This document shows positions 1-9,413 of a stretch of 64,000 nucleotides of DNA, one piece after another; position 1 is the stretch's first letter, and every line of letters starts with the position of its first letter. A model generated the notes under the pieces. The model was not told where the DNA came from. It did not search any database and saw only the letters and a program-made list of their open reading frames with translations. The position numbers and the translations under genes were made by a program. The DNA comes from Actinomycetota bacterium (GTDB taxonomy: Bacteria > Actinomycetota > Thermoleophilia > Gaiellales > Gaiellaceae). Location of the stretch: the NCBI GenBank assembly GCA_003152275.1, contig PLZU01000098.1:118274-182273 (forward strand), given 5' to 3'.

Positions 1-1
1 G

Positions 2-1279
2 TACAACCCGCGCGTCAACGAGCGCATTGTCGCCCTGCCGGGATTCGCGAACCTCCATCCGCTCCAGGAGGAGGAGGGCGCGCAAGGCGCGCTCGAGCTC
101 GAGTGGCGGCTGCAGGAGATCCTCGCCGAGGTGACCGGCCTGCATGGAGTCTCGCTGCAGCCAGCGGCGGGCTCGCAGGGCGAGCTGACGGGCCTGATGC
201 TCGTCCGCGCGTACTTCGAGGAGCGGGGCGAGTCCGAGCAGCGGCGCAAGGTCGTGATTCCCGACACGGCGCACGGCACGAATCCGGCGTCGGTGACGAT
301 GACCGGGTACGAGGTCACGCCGGTGAAGACCGACCCGCGCGGCAACATCGACGTCGACGACCTGCGCGAGAAGGTGGATGAGCACACGGCGGCGCTGATG
401 CTCACGAACCCGTCGACGCTCGGCCTCTTCGACGAGAACATTGAAGAGATCGAGAAGATCTTCCACGGGGCAGGCGCGCTCATGTACTACGACGGCGCGA
501 ACCTCAACGCCGTGTGCGGCATCTCGCGCCCCGGCGACATGGGCTTTGACATCGTCCACATCAATCTGCACAAAACGTTCTCGCAGCCGCACGGCGGCGG
601 CGGTCCCGGCGGCGGTCCGATCGCAGTGCGCGAGATCCTCGAGCCGTACCTGCCGGTGCCCGCCGTGATTCGCAAGGACGACGGGTCGTTCGGCCTCGAC
701 TTCGACCGGCCGAAGTCGATCGGCAAGGTGCGCGGCTACACGGGACCGTTCGGCGTCTTCGTCCGCTCGTACGCGTTCATCCGCATGTACGGGCCGAGGC
801 TCCGCGAGATGTCCGAGACCGCCGTGCTGAACGCGAACTACATGCTCGCGCGACTGAAGGACACCTACGACTTGCCGTTCGACCGGCTCTGTATGCACGA
901 GTTCGTGCTCTCGGCTCGCAGCCTGAAGCGGGACTACGGTGCGACTGCGCTCGACGTCGCGAAGCGGTTGATGGACTACGACTTCCATCCGCCGACGGTG
1001 TACTTCCCGCTGGTCGTCCCGGAGGCGCTGATGATCGAGCCGACCGAGACCGAGGCGAAGGAGACGCTCGACGCGTTCTGCGACGCGATGCTCGAGATCG
1101 CGCGCGAGGCTGCCGCGGAGCCGGAGTTGTTGAAGAAGGCGCCGCACCACCGGCCAGTGCGGCGGCTCGACGAGGTGCGCGCCGCAAAGCAGCCGATCGT
1201 GAAGTACGGATTCGACTCGCATCCCGACCTCGCCGGTGAGCGGCGTCCCGTCGCGGCCGAGGCGCCGAAGGGCGTCTGA
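2..1279 (+). CDS. gcvPB: Glycine dehydrogenase (decarboxylating) subunit 2, 5'-truncated by the window edge
   Basis: Frame open from base 2 (YNPRVNERIVALPGFANLHP...); PLP-site region NLHKTFSQPHGGGGPGGGP and HGTNPAS are typical of GcvP. Confidence 0.95.
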   Translation, partial: YNPRVNERIVALPGFANLHPLQEEEGAQGALELEWRLQEILAEVTGLHGVSLQPAAGSQGELTGLMLVRAYFEERGESEQRRKVVIPDTAHGTNPASVTMTGYEVTPVKTDPRGNIDVDDLREKVDEHTAALMLTNPSTLGLFDENIEEIEKIFHGAGALMYYDGANLNAVCGISRPGDMGFDIVHINLHKTFSQPHGGGGPGGGPIAVREILEPYLPVPAVIRKDDGSFGLDFDRPKSIGKVRGYTGPFGVFVRSYAFIRMYGPRLREMSETAVLNANYMLARLKDTYDLPFDRLCMHEFVLSARSLKRDYGATALDVAKRLMDYDFHPPTVYFPLVVPEALMIEPTETEAKETLDAFCDAMLEIAREAAAEPELLKKAPHHRPVRRLDEVRAAKQPIVKYGFDSHPDLAGERRPVAAEAPKGV

Positions 1280-1280
1280 C

Positions 1281-1670
1281 GTGACGACGCGGCGGCTGAC
1301 CGCCGTCGCGATTGCGTTCACCGTGCTCGCCACCGTCGTCGTTCACGACGTGCTCGCGCCGACGCGGTTCCACCATCACCGCTCGCCCGCAACGCTGCTG
1401 TTCGCTGGCCTGCTCGCGACCGCGCTGCTGGCGCTCGCGCCACGCATCCGGTCGCGTGGCATCGTGCTCGGCGCCGGCATCGCAGCGGGCGGCGCGCTTG
1501 CGACGTTCGTCTCTGGGCTCGCGTGGGGCGGCGTCCCGGATCCGCTCGTGCACGGGGGGATCGCGTTCAACCTCGCAGATGTCGCGATTGCCGCCGGCGA
1601 CGCGCTGCTGCTCGTCGCCGCCGTGGTGTACGCGTGGACGAACCGTGCGCGGCTGCGGGAGCCCGTCTGA
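1281..1670 (+). CDS. Small membrane protein, signal-peptidase-II (LspA)-like
   Basis: GTG start just after the gcvPB stop; several hydrophobic segments; C-terminal VPDPLVHGGIAFNLADVAI resembles LspA VVDF...FNLAD. Confidence 0.6.
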   Translation: MTTRRLTAVAIAFTVLATVVVHDVLAPTRFHHHRSPATLLFAGLLATALLALAPRIRSRGIVLGAGIAAGGALATFVSGLAWGGVPDPLVHGGIAFNLADVAIAAGDALLLVAAVVYAWTNRARLREPV

Positions 1671-3187
1671 TGTGGTGGGAGAACGCGGTGCTGTATCAGG
1701 TGTACCCGCGCTCCTACGCCGATTCGAACGCGGACGGAATCGGCGACCTGCCGGGGCTCATCTCGAAGCTCGACCACCTCGAATGGCTTGGCGTCGATGC
1801 CGTGTGGCTCAGTCCGACGTTCCCGTCGCCGAACCATGATTGGGGCTACGACGTCTCCGACTACTACGACGTGCATCCGGATTTCGGCACGCTCGCCGAC
1901 ATGGAGCACCTGATCGTCGAGGCGGAGCGGCGTGATCTGCGCGTGCTGCTCGATCTCGTCCCGAACCACACGAGCGACGTGCACCCGTGGTTCCACGATT
2001 TGGAGAAGCGCGACTGGTACCTGTGGCGCGACCCGAAGCCGGACGGGTCGCCGCCGAACAACTGGAAGTCCGTGTTCGGCGGCGATGCGTGGACGCTCGA
2101 TCCTGCGAGTGGTCAGTACTACTTGCACAACTTTCTGCCCGAGCAGCCCGACCTCGACTGGTGGAACGAGGACGTGCGTGTGGCCTTCGACGACATCTCT
2201 CGCTTTTGGTTCGAGCGTGGTGTCGCGGGGTTCCGGATCGATGTCGCGCACGCGCTCGTCAAGGACCGCGAGTTGCGGGACAATCCGTCGGCGCGGCCGA
2301 ACGAGTCGCCGGCGTGGGCGCGCATCGGGCAGTGGCCGAAGTACAACATGGGGCGGCCCGAGGCCGTCGATGTGCACCGGCGCATGCGGCGCGTAGCGCG
2401 GGAGTTTGATCCCGAACGGCTGCTGGTCGGCGAGACGTACGTCCTGGAGCTCGAGGAGCTCATGACCTACATCGTCCCCGACGGCTTGCAGCTCAGTATG
2501 AATCTCGCGTTTCTGCACGCGCCTTTCGTGGCGGCGGAGCTCGCGGCCGTCGTTGCTCTGACCGAGGAGCTGATGCCGGACGGCGCGACGCCGCTCTGGC
2601 ACGCGTCGAGCCACGACGATCCGCGCTTCGCGACGCGCTGGTGCGACGGTGACGAGCAAGCAATTCGCTGTGCGCTCGTGGCACTGCTCTCGCTGCGCGG
2701 CGCGTGCATTCTCTTTCAGGGCGACGAGATCGGGCTCGAGGCGCTCCCGGTGCCGCCCGAGCGGGAGCGGGACATGGTCGGTCGCGATGCGTGCCGCACG
2801 CCGATGGTGTGGCGCGACGAGGAAGGCGCGGGCTTCACGGAGCCGGGCGTCGAGCCGTGGCTCCCGATCGGCTCGCGCGATCGGAACGTCGCCGGCCAGC
2901 GCGACGACCCGGACTCGATCCTCACGCTCACGCGCGATCTGATCGCGGTGCGCAAACACTGCCGGATCCTCCACGGCGCCTACGAGCCGGTGGATGCGCC
3001 GCCGGACGTCTGGGCGTTTCGTCGCGAGAGCGGCGCGTTCATTGCGCTCAACCTCGGCGACGCCGCAGTGAGTCTCGAAGGTGTCGAAGGCGCGATCGTG
3101 ATCGGTACTGACCGCACGCGAGACGGCGAGGGGCTGACCGGGACTCTTGAGCTACGTCCGCGCGAGGCGGTCGTCGCCTCGGTGTAG
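1670..3187 (+). CDS. Alpha-glucosidase / GH13 family glycosidase
   Basis: MWWENAVLYQVYPRSYADSNADGIGDLPGL, DLVPNHTSDVHPWF, GFRIDVAHAL; start overlaps previous stop (TGATG). Confidence 0.93.
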   Translation: MWWENAVLYQVYPRSYADSNADGIGDLPGLISKLDHLEWLGVDAVWLSPTFPSPNHDWGYDVSDYYDVHPDFGTLADMEHLIVEAERRDLRVLLDLVPNHTSDVHPWFHDLEKRDWYLWRDPKPDGSPPNNWKSVFGGDAWTLDPASGQYYLHNFLPEQPDLDWWNEDVRVAFDDISRFWFERGVAGFRIDVAHALVKDRELRDNPSARPNESPAWARIGQWPKYNMGRPEAVDVHRRMRRVAREFDPERLLVGETYVLELEELMTYIVPDGLQLSMNLAFLHAPFVAAELAAVVALTEELMPDGATPLWHASSHDDPRFATRWCDGDEQAIRCALVALLSLRGACILFQGDEIGLEALPVPPERERDMVGRDACRTPMVWRDEEGAGFTEPGVEPWLPIGSRDRNVAGQRDDPDSILTLTRDLIAVRKHCRILHGAYEPVDAPPDVWAFRRESGAFIALNLGDAAVSLEGVEGAIVIGTDRTRDGEGLTGTLELRPREAVVASV

Positions 3188-3483
3188 GCGCGCTTGCGGC
3201 GCGGGTGCGAATTGTCGGGTAAGAGGACGCTCGCACAGACGAGAGTCCCGTAGCGCCTGAGCAGTAGCTGAGCCCGCAGGCGACGGCCTGAGCGCCGCGT
3301 TTGAGTCATTCGCTACGAAATGTGTTAGGGTCGTTCGGCGAGGCAAGTGGCGTTACACGCCATGGAGGGCCTGGCTCGGTTGGGCCTCTGCGACGCCAGC
3401 GTTCTCTTTCCTCGCGTATTCCAGTCGTTCGCCTGGCAGGCGTCCCCGATTCTGTCCAATCGAGACAGAAGAATGGAGAAGGC

Positions 3484-3879
3484 ATGCGTAGAACCCGGTT
3501 CGCGATACTCGCAGTGGTCGCGTTCGCCCTCGTCCTTGCCGTCCCGGCATTGGCGTCCGCGCCGCGAAGCGGAACGCTCCACGTGACTAAGGAATGCTCG
3601 GTGTACGCGGGCCAAGCGGGTGGGTTCTGCACCATCACGTCGTCAAACGTGAAGGCGATCCCCGTCGGGTCGAAGGTCATCTACAAGGATGCAGCCGGTA
3701 CCTCTGTCCTCGATACCGACATCGTCCTCTATACGGGGCCGGGGAACAGCGCATTCGGTCACGTCGTCCTTGACCTTTCCACCGGCTATGGAACCGTCAC
3801 GTTCGACGGCGGAACGGGCCAGTTCACCCATTTCCACGCCACCCAAGTCGATGTCACACCCCTGGGTTGGCCTAACTGA
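3484..3879 (+). CDS. Secreted protein, allene-oxide-cyclase-barrel-like
   Basis: Signal peptide MRRTRFAILAVVAFALVLAVPALASA followed by a beta-rich domain. Confidence 0.6.
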   Translation: MRRTRFAILAVVAFALVLAVPALASAPRSGTLHVTKECSVYAGQAGGFCTITSSNVKAIPVGSKVIYKDAAGTSVLDTDIVLYTGPGNSAFGHVVLDLSTGYGTVTFDGGTGQFTHFHATQVDVTPLGWPN

Positions 3880-3932
3880 GCATGGGACGGTAGCTACAGC
3901 TTCAGCCCTCGCGGCTAAACCTTGCGGAAGCG

Positions 3933-3954
3933 AAGGCCCGCTCCGGCGGGCCTT
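3933..3954 (+). terminator. Rho-independent-like hairpin
   Basis: aaggcccgc-tccg-gcgggcctt downstream of 3484-3879. Confidence 0.7.
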
Positions 3955-4257
3955 CCTCCTTCTCAATGACCGGTCGGCGCTGCTGTTCATGTGACATTCG
4001 CGAACTGTGAGTGTGTTTGATGGTCCATGCCACCGTGATGACCTCGCTTGAGGAGGCGGTCTCAGCAGCCGCGCTCCGATAGATCGGAGTCTTCTGGTGT
4101 CCTACAGAGGAACGCGGGCGTGCACGTGCCGCGTACGCGTGATCGATCACGACTGCGAGAACGAGTGGCGCCGCGGCGAGAAACAGCACCCCAAGAACGC
4201 CGGGACCGCCGCGGTCTTGCGCCAGGTGAATCCCGAAGAAACTCGCCGACACTGCAT

Positions 4258-4690
4258 CGCTCGCGTCGTGCTTCACGCGTTCCCGCAGGCGGTTCGCTCG
4301 GCACGTGGACAGGAGATGCTCGGCACGCTGCTCGACGCGAGCGCGAGCTCCCGCACACGGTTCGCTCGCGAGATCATCGATCTCATCCGGTCGGGATTGC
4401 GGACACGAGCGACCCATGCGACCGAGGCCGGTGCGCGGCGATTGACGAGCGACGACACGACCGCTGCTGTCGTCCTACTCGCGCTGATCTTTCTGGTGCC
4501 GCCCGCTTTTGCACTGCTCCGAACCAACCCGCGGCCGGCCATTGCCCGCACGGAAGTAGGATCCGTGGCCCGGAACCGGGCTACCCCGGGGATCTGTTTT
4601 CGCCGTGGACGCTAGCGTTGCTCGGAGCTGTGCTCGCGCTCGCGCATCATCGTGGCGCCACCCTTGCTGTCGCGCGAAGACGGCGAGCGA
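4258..4690 (+). pseudogene. Frameshifted remnant of a PadR-associated membrane protein
   Basis: Frame 2: ARVVLHAFPQAVRSARGQEMLGTLLDASASSRTRFAREIIDLIRSGLRTRA...TTAAVVLLALIFLVPPAFALL; continues in frame 1: PGDLFSPWTLALLGAVLALAHHRGATLAVARRRRA. Confidence 0.5.
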
Positions 4691-4976
4691 CCGTCCGTCC
4701 CGCAGAGGAGAGCCGGTCGGCCTCAGCCTGCAAAGCGCTGCGACCGTTGTCTGTCAGCCGATAGTCGCGTCGCTGGCGCCCACCTTCGAGGTAGATCTCC
4801 CCGGCAACGACGAGCCCTTCGCTGATGGCCCGCTCAAGCAGGGCGTACAGCGTGCCTGTCGATAGATGCACGTCGCCGTCGGAGAGCTCAGCGGCACGCT
4901 GCACAATCGCGTACCCATGGAGCGGCCCGTCGATCAGCGTTGCCAAAGCGAAGTAACTCGGTCTCCGAAACTCCAC
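4647..4976 (-). CDS. PadR family transcriptional regulator
   Basis: MEFRRPSYFALATLIDGPLHGYAIVQRAAELSDGDVHLSTGTLYALLERAISEGLV...RRDYRLTDNGR. Confidence 0.9.
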   Translation of the reverse strand: MEFRRPSYFALATLIDGPLHGYAIVQRAAELSDGDVHLSTGTLYALLERAISEGLVVAGEIYLEGGRQRRDYRLTDNGRSALQAEADRLSSAGRTVARRLRATARVAPR

Positions 4977-5065
4977 GCGAGAGAACTATAAGTCGATCAG
5001 CGACATGTAGTCAACCGACAAGAGACATTCCCCGTAGTCGAGCGACCAGTGCTAGCGTGCCGACG

Positions 5066-5401
5066 ATGGCGGATCCTGTCTCGTGGTTGCAGATTGAGCA
5101 GGGGTGGAACGTGGTCACCTCCGATGGCGTCATCGTCGGCACGGTCGCGCAGGTCGAAGGGGATAAGCAGGACGACATCTTCGACGGCCTGGCGGTCGGA
5201 GCGAAGCTACCTGCCCAGATTCTCTATGTGCCGGGTGAGCAGGTCGGGGCGATCTATCCCGGCGAGGTGACCCTGAAGATCGCGTCCGCGGACACCGGCA
5301 CGCTCCAGCCGTTTCAAGCGCCGCCGCCCGAGACGAAGTGGGTTCCGGGAAAGGCACCGCTCGCGGCTCGGATGTCGAAGTGGCTGCGGGGAAAGCGCTA
5401 G
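5066..5401 (+). CDS. Conserved hypothetical, PRC-barrel/DUF2171-like
   Basis: MADPVSWLQIEQGWNVVTSDGVIVGTVAQVEGDKQDDIFDGLAV. Confidence 0.6.
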   Translation: MADPVSWLQIEQGWNVVTSDGVIVGTVAQVEGDKQDDIFDGLAVGAKLPAQILYVPGEQVGAIYPGEVTLKIASADTGTLQPFQAPPPETKWVPGKAPLAARMSKWLRGKR

Positions 5402-5415
5402 AGGCGCCGTAGGCG

Positions 5416-6138
5416 ATGGAAGCAACCGTTCGTGAGGGTCATGCGCCTGCCGTCGTCGTTTCGCTGCAGCCGGGCGAGCGGATGACCGCGGAGGCCGGCG
5501 CGATGATGTTCGTCTCCGGCGACATCTCGATGGAAGTCGAGATGCCAGGTGGTGTGATGGGCGGCCTCAAGCGGAAACTCCTGGCCGGCGAGAGCCTTTT
5601 CCTGACGCGCTATCGGGCAAACGGGGCGGGCGCTGTGGGAATCACCGGGCCGTTCCCCGGCTCGATCCGGCAACACGAGCTCGACGGGGAGATCATCTGC
5701 GAGAAGCACGCGTACCTTGGTCACCACGGTGAGGTCGAGATCGAGAGCGCGTTCGCGCAGAAGCTCGGTATGGGTATCGGAGGTGGCGGCGAAGGCTTCT
5801 TCCTGCAGCGCCTGAAGGGGAAAGGCACCGTTTGGCTGCACGGCGGTGGCGACTTCCTCGACTTCGATCTGGCAGCCGGGCAGCTGCTGATCATCGATAC
5901 GGGTTGCATGGTGATGATCGAGCCGACCGTCAACTACGAAGTGAAGCTGCAGGGCGGCGTCGCCAAGAGCTTGTTCGGGGGCGAGGGGCTGTTCCTCGTT
6001 CACATGACAGGTCCCGGCCATGTGACCTTGCAGACGTTGCCCTTCTCTCGCACCGCGCGCCGCGTGCTTGCGTCTGCCGGGGGCGGACGCGATGAAGTCG
6101 GCGCCGGCGGTATTCTCGGCGGCATCCTCGGCGAATAG
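5416..6138 (+). CDS. TIGR00266 / AIM24 family protein
   Basis: Repeated G-rich AIM24 pattern (AEAGAMMFVSGDISME, GEGFFLQRLKGKGTVWLHGGGDF, LFLVHMTGPGHVTLQTLP). Confidence 0.9.
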   Translation: MEATVREGHAPAVVVSLQPGERMTAEAGAMMFVSGDISMEVEMPGGVMGGLKRKLLAGESLFLTRYRANGAGAVGITGPFPGSIRQHELDGEIICEKHAYLGHHGEVEIESAFAQKLGMGIGGGGEGFFLQRLKGKGTVWLHGGGDFLDFDLAAGQLLIIDTGCMVMIEPTVNYEVKLQGGVAKSLFGGEGLFLVHMTGPGHVTLQTLPFSRTARRVLASAGGGRDEVGAGGILGGILGE

Positions 6139-6148
6139 GAGAGATCGA

Positions 6149-6445
6149 ATGGGATTCCTTGACAAGGCAAAGGCAGCGGCAGTGGAGGCCACGGCGAAGG
6201 CGAAGGAGGGCGTCGAAGACGTCCAGCTCAAACGCGAGCTCAGCCAGGCCTACAACGAACTCGGCAAGATCGCTTTCGAGCTCGTCGAAAGCAACGACAT
6301 CACTCACCCGAAGCTTGCGACCGTGGCGGAGAAGATTCGGGCGCTCAACGAGCGCGAAAACGGCGGTGAGGCTTTCGCCGGCGCAGCGGCAGGCGGAACA
6401 TCGGAGACCCACGATCCGAGTCAGCCGCCCGCGATGCCGACGTAA
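6149..6445 (+). CDS. Small hypothetical protein
   Basis: MGFLDKAKAAAVEATAKAKEGVEDVQLKRELSQAYNELG; follows the AIM24 gene closely. Confidence 0.65.
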   Translation: MGFLDKAKAAAVEATAKAKEGVEDVQLKRELSQAYNELGKIAFELVESNDITHPKLATVAEKIRALNERENGGEAFAGAAAGGTSETHDPSQPPAMPT

Positions 6446-6476
6446 GCGGCAGTTTCGATTCGAGTAGCCTCCGCGT

Positions 6477-6695
6477 ATGGACGAAGGCGTTGTCGTTACC
6501 ACGGTCTCCGGCGAGCTGGAGGCCGACGTGGTGTGTGGGCTGCTTCGCTCCGCCGGGATCGAGTGCGGTCATCGCGTTACCGAGGCGACGGACTCCGCGC
6601 TCGAGGGAATCGCGTCCGATGGCCCCCGCGAGATCCTCGTGCCCGCGATTGAGCTGGAAGTCGCTCGCGCAGTGCTCGCCGACGCGCAGCGCTGA
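6477..6695 (+). CDS. DUF2007-like putative signal-transducing protein
   Basis: VSGELEADVVCGLLRSAGIECGHRV...REILVPAIELEVARAVL. Confidence 0.75.
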   Translation: MDEGVVVTTVSGELEADVVCGLLRSAGIECGHRVTEATDSALEGIASDGPREILVPAIELEVARAVLADAQR

Positions 6696-6813
6696 ACGCT
6701 ACGGAGCAAGCACTCGACGTAGCAACCGCGGGCGCGCGCGAGTTCGGCCAGCGCTCCGCGCGCGCGGGGAGCCGTCGTACATCCCGGTCGGGTCGGCCGA
6801 GGGGGCACGACGA

Positions 6814-7227
6814 TCATCTGGGGGTTGTCGGCGCCTCGGTGAGTGCGATCCCGGCCTTGGGAAGGGCACGCCGGACCCGTCGGTCGAACGTTGCCAGCGT
6901 CGCGTCGTGTGCCTTGGCGGTCGCCATCGCGAAGCCATCGGCCACGCTGACATTGAGCGCGCGGTATCGCGCAGCGTCGCGGGCGATCGTCGGCGTGGGC
7001 GCGACCAGCTCGATCCCGAGGGTGGCGATCGCATCGATCGCGGTGCGGAGTGTCCGTTCGTCTTCAGCGGGCTTGACGAGAGTCTCGGCGTAATTGATGA
7101 GCGACAGCAGCAGCCGTACCTTGTGGCCGAGCAGCTCTTCGAGGCTCCGCGCAGCGGCTCGATGGTGGGCGTCGCGGCGGTCAAGCGCCGCGATCACGAC
7201 GTCCGTGTCGAGGACGCACGCGCTCAA
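6814..7227 (-). CDS. PIN domain toxin (VapC-type)
   Basis: VLDTDVVIAALDRRD...LSLINYAETLV...VADGFAMATAKAHDATLATFD. Confidence 0.9.
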   Translation of the reverse strand: MSACVLDTDVVIAALDRRDAHHRAAARSLEELLGHKVRLLLSLINYAETLVKPAEDERTLRTAIDAIATLGIELVAPTPTIARDAARYRALNVSVADGFAMATAKAHDATLATFDRRVRRALPKAGIALTEAPTTPR

Positions 7228-7442
7228 GCACGCTCGCCGGAACGAAGGCGCTCGAGGTACCCGGGCTCGTAGAGACCGTCGAATACGCCGAGTGCACGAG
7301 AGCGATCCGGCTCGGCGCGGACCACGACGATGCGGTCCGGGCCCTCGGCCTCGATCGTCACCTCGTCGCCGGGCTTCAGTCCGGCGCGCTCGAGGCTCGC
7401 GACCGGCAGTGTTACCTGGTGCTTCGAGGAGATCTTGGGCAC
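7224..7442 (-). CDS. AbrB/MazE/SpoVT-fold antitoxin
   Basis: MPKISSKHQVTLPVASLERAGLKPGDEVTIEAEGPDRIVVV; overlaps the PIN gene by 4 nt. Confidence 0.9.
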   Translation of the reverse strand: MPKISSKHQVTLPVASLERAGLKPGDEVTIEAEGPDRIVVVRAEPDRSRALGVFDGLYEPGYLERLRSGERA

Positions 7443-7482
7443 GCCTTTACTCTAGCGTAAAGGCGGACGGCCGTCTATTCCG

Positions 7483-8493
7483 TCACACGGGGGAAGCCGC
7501 GCGCTTCGTCTTCCGCGCCGCGGCCAGCTGCCCGCACGCAGCCTCGATGTCGCGCCCGCGCGTCAGCCGCACCGTCGCCGGCACGTGCGCGCGGTCGAGC
7601 ACAGCCTTGAAGACGGCGATGCGCTCGCGAGATGACCCCTGATAGACAGACCCGGTCGGGTTGTACGGGATGAGATTGACCTTGAAGTCGTCCGGCCCGA
7701 GCAGCTCTGCGAGCTCACGCGCGTGCTCGGGCGCGTCGTTCACGCCCGCGAGCATCACGTACTCGATGTAGACGCGCCGATTGACCGTGGCCGCGTAGCG
7801 CCGGCACTCCTCGACGACGTCGCGCAGCGGATAGCGATCGTTGACCGGCATGATCCGCGACCGCAGTTTCTCGTTGGCGGCGTGTACTGACAACGCGAGG
7901 CGGATCGGCTCGTCCACCTCCTCGACGAAGCGCTTGAGGCCGGGGAGCCACCCGACGGTCGAAATCGTCGTGCGGCGATGCGTGATGCCGAGGTCAGGCA
8001 GCCGGCGCGCGGCCGCGAGAACCTCGTCGAAGTTGAGCATTGGCTCGCCCATCCCCATGAAGACCGCGTGGTCGACGGGCTCGACACGCCGGAAGTGCAA
8101 CGCCTGGTCGAGGATCTCCGAGGCGGTCAGGTTCCGGCCGAACGCCATCTGGCCCGTCGCGCAGAACGTGCACGTCAACGGGCAGCCCGACTGCGACGAC
8201 AGGCAGAGCGTGCGGCGGCGATCGCGGTAGCGCATCAGCACCGCCTCGACGGGATGTCCGTCCGTCGTGCGGAAGAGCGTCTTCACCGTGCCGTCGCGCG
8301 ATTGGCGCTCGGTCTCGACCGCGAGCGTCGAGAACGGCACGTTCGCCTCGAGCTCGTCACGGAGCCCGCGCGGCAGGTTCGTCATCGCGTCGTAGCCAGC
8401 CGCGCCGTGCGCGGTCCACTCCCATACCTGCCGAGCTCGGTAGGGCGGCTCGCCAAGCGCGCTCAGCGCCGATTCGAGAAGCGTAAGGTCCAC
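7483..8493 (-). CDS. rlmN: 23S rRNA (adenine2503-C2)-methyltransferase
   Basis: CLSSQSGCPLTCTFCATGQMAFGRNL radical-SAM motif; VFMGMGEPMLNFDEV. Confidence 0.96.
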   Translation of the reverse strand: MDLTLLESALSALGEPPYRARQVWEWTAHGAAGYDAMTNLPRGLRDELEANVPFSTLAVETERQSRDGTVKTLFRTTDGHPVEAVLMRYRDRRRTLCLSSQSGCPLTCTFCATGQMAFGRNLTASEILDQALHFRRVEPVDHAVFMGMGEPMLNFDEVLAAARRLPDLGITHRRTTISTVGWLPGLKRFVEEVDEPIRLALSVHAANEKLRSRIMPVNDRYPLRDVVEECRRYAATVNRRVYIEYVMLAGVNDAPEHARELAELLGPDDFKVNLIPYNPTGSVYQGSSRERIAVFKAVLDRAHVPATVRLTRGRDIEAACGQLAAARKTKRAASPV

Positions 8494-8516
8494 GGCGTTA
8501 CGGTAGCGTCCCCGTG

Positions 8517-9413
8517 ATGGCCGTCCGCGAGGGGTTTCGATCGACGAGCGGCGGCCTGCGCGACTGTTTTCCGCTGCGCCTGTACGCGAAGGCGAAACGC
8601 CTCGGCACGTGGGATCCCGCGGCGATCGATTTCACGCGCGACCGTGAGGACTGGGCCGCGCTCGGCGAGCTCGAGCGCGAGACGATCCTCTCGCTCACCT
8701 CGCTCTTCGCGGCCGGCGAGGAGGCGGTCACGCTCGACCTGCTGCCGCTCGTGCTGGCGATCGCGCGCGATGGTCGCGTCGAGGAGGAGCTCTACCTCAC
8801 GTCGTTTCTCTTCGAAGAGGGCAAGCACACCGAGCTCTTCGCGCGGTTCCTCTCGGAGGTTGCCGGCTCACCGCCGGAGCTCGAGCGCTACCACGTGCCG
8901 TCGTACCGCACGATCTTCTACGACGAGCTGCCGGCGGCGATGAACCGGCTCCTCACCGACACGTCAGCGGAAGCGCTCGCGCGCGCTTCGGTGACGTACA
9001 ACGTCATCGTCGAAGGCGTACTTGCAGAAACCGGCTACGAGAGCTATCACGAGTCGCTGGCAGCAAACGGGCTCATGCCCGGACTCTGCGCCGCGCTCGT
9101 CGAGATCAAACGTGACGAGTCGCGTCACATCGCGTACGGCATCTACCTGCTCAGCCGGCTCGTCGCGAGCGACGCAGCGATCTGGGACGTGATTGAGGCG
9201 CGCATGAACGAGCTCTTTCCGTACGCGCTCGGCGTCGTCACCGAGACGTTCGAGCGCTACGAGGACGGCGTCACGCCGTTCGGGCTCGAGCAGTCGGCGT
9301 TCGTCGACTTCGCGACGAGCCAGTTCACGAAGCGCTACGAGCGGATCTCCAAGTCTCGCGGTAAGACGCTCGCCGAGATCGACGCACTGGCCGAAGCCGA
9401 AACCGACGCATGA
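8517..9413 (+). CDS. R2-like ligand-binding oxidase / RNR beta-like ferritin-fold protein
   Basis: SLFAAGEEAVTLD, FEEGKHTELFARFL, EIKRDESRHIAYGIYLL metal-ligand motifs. Confidence 0.87.
   Translation: MAVREGFRSTSGGLRDCFPLRLYAKAKRLGTWDPAAIDFTRDREDWAALGELERETILSLTSLFAAGEEAVTLDLLPLVLAIARDGRVEEELYLTSFLFEEGKHTELFARFLSEVAGSPPELERYHVPSYRTIFYDELPAAMNRLLTDTSAEALARASVTYNVIVEGVLAETGYESYHESLAANGLMPGLCAALVEIKRDESRHIAYGIYLLSRLVASDAAIWDVIEARMNELFPYALGVVTETFERYEDGVTPFGLEQSAFVDFATSQFTKRYERISKSRGKTLAEIDALAEAETDA

Noticed and set aside
487-3111. Long antisense ORFs overlapping gcvPB and the GH13 gene (e.g. 1376-2974 minus, 777-1553 minus)
   Set aside because: Arg/Ala/His-rich translations typical of antisense frames in high-GC genes; the plus-strand genes are clearly real.
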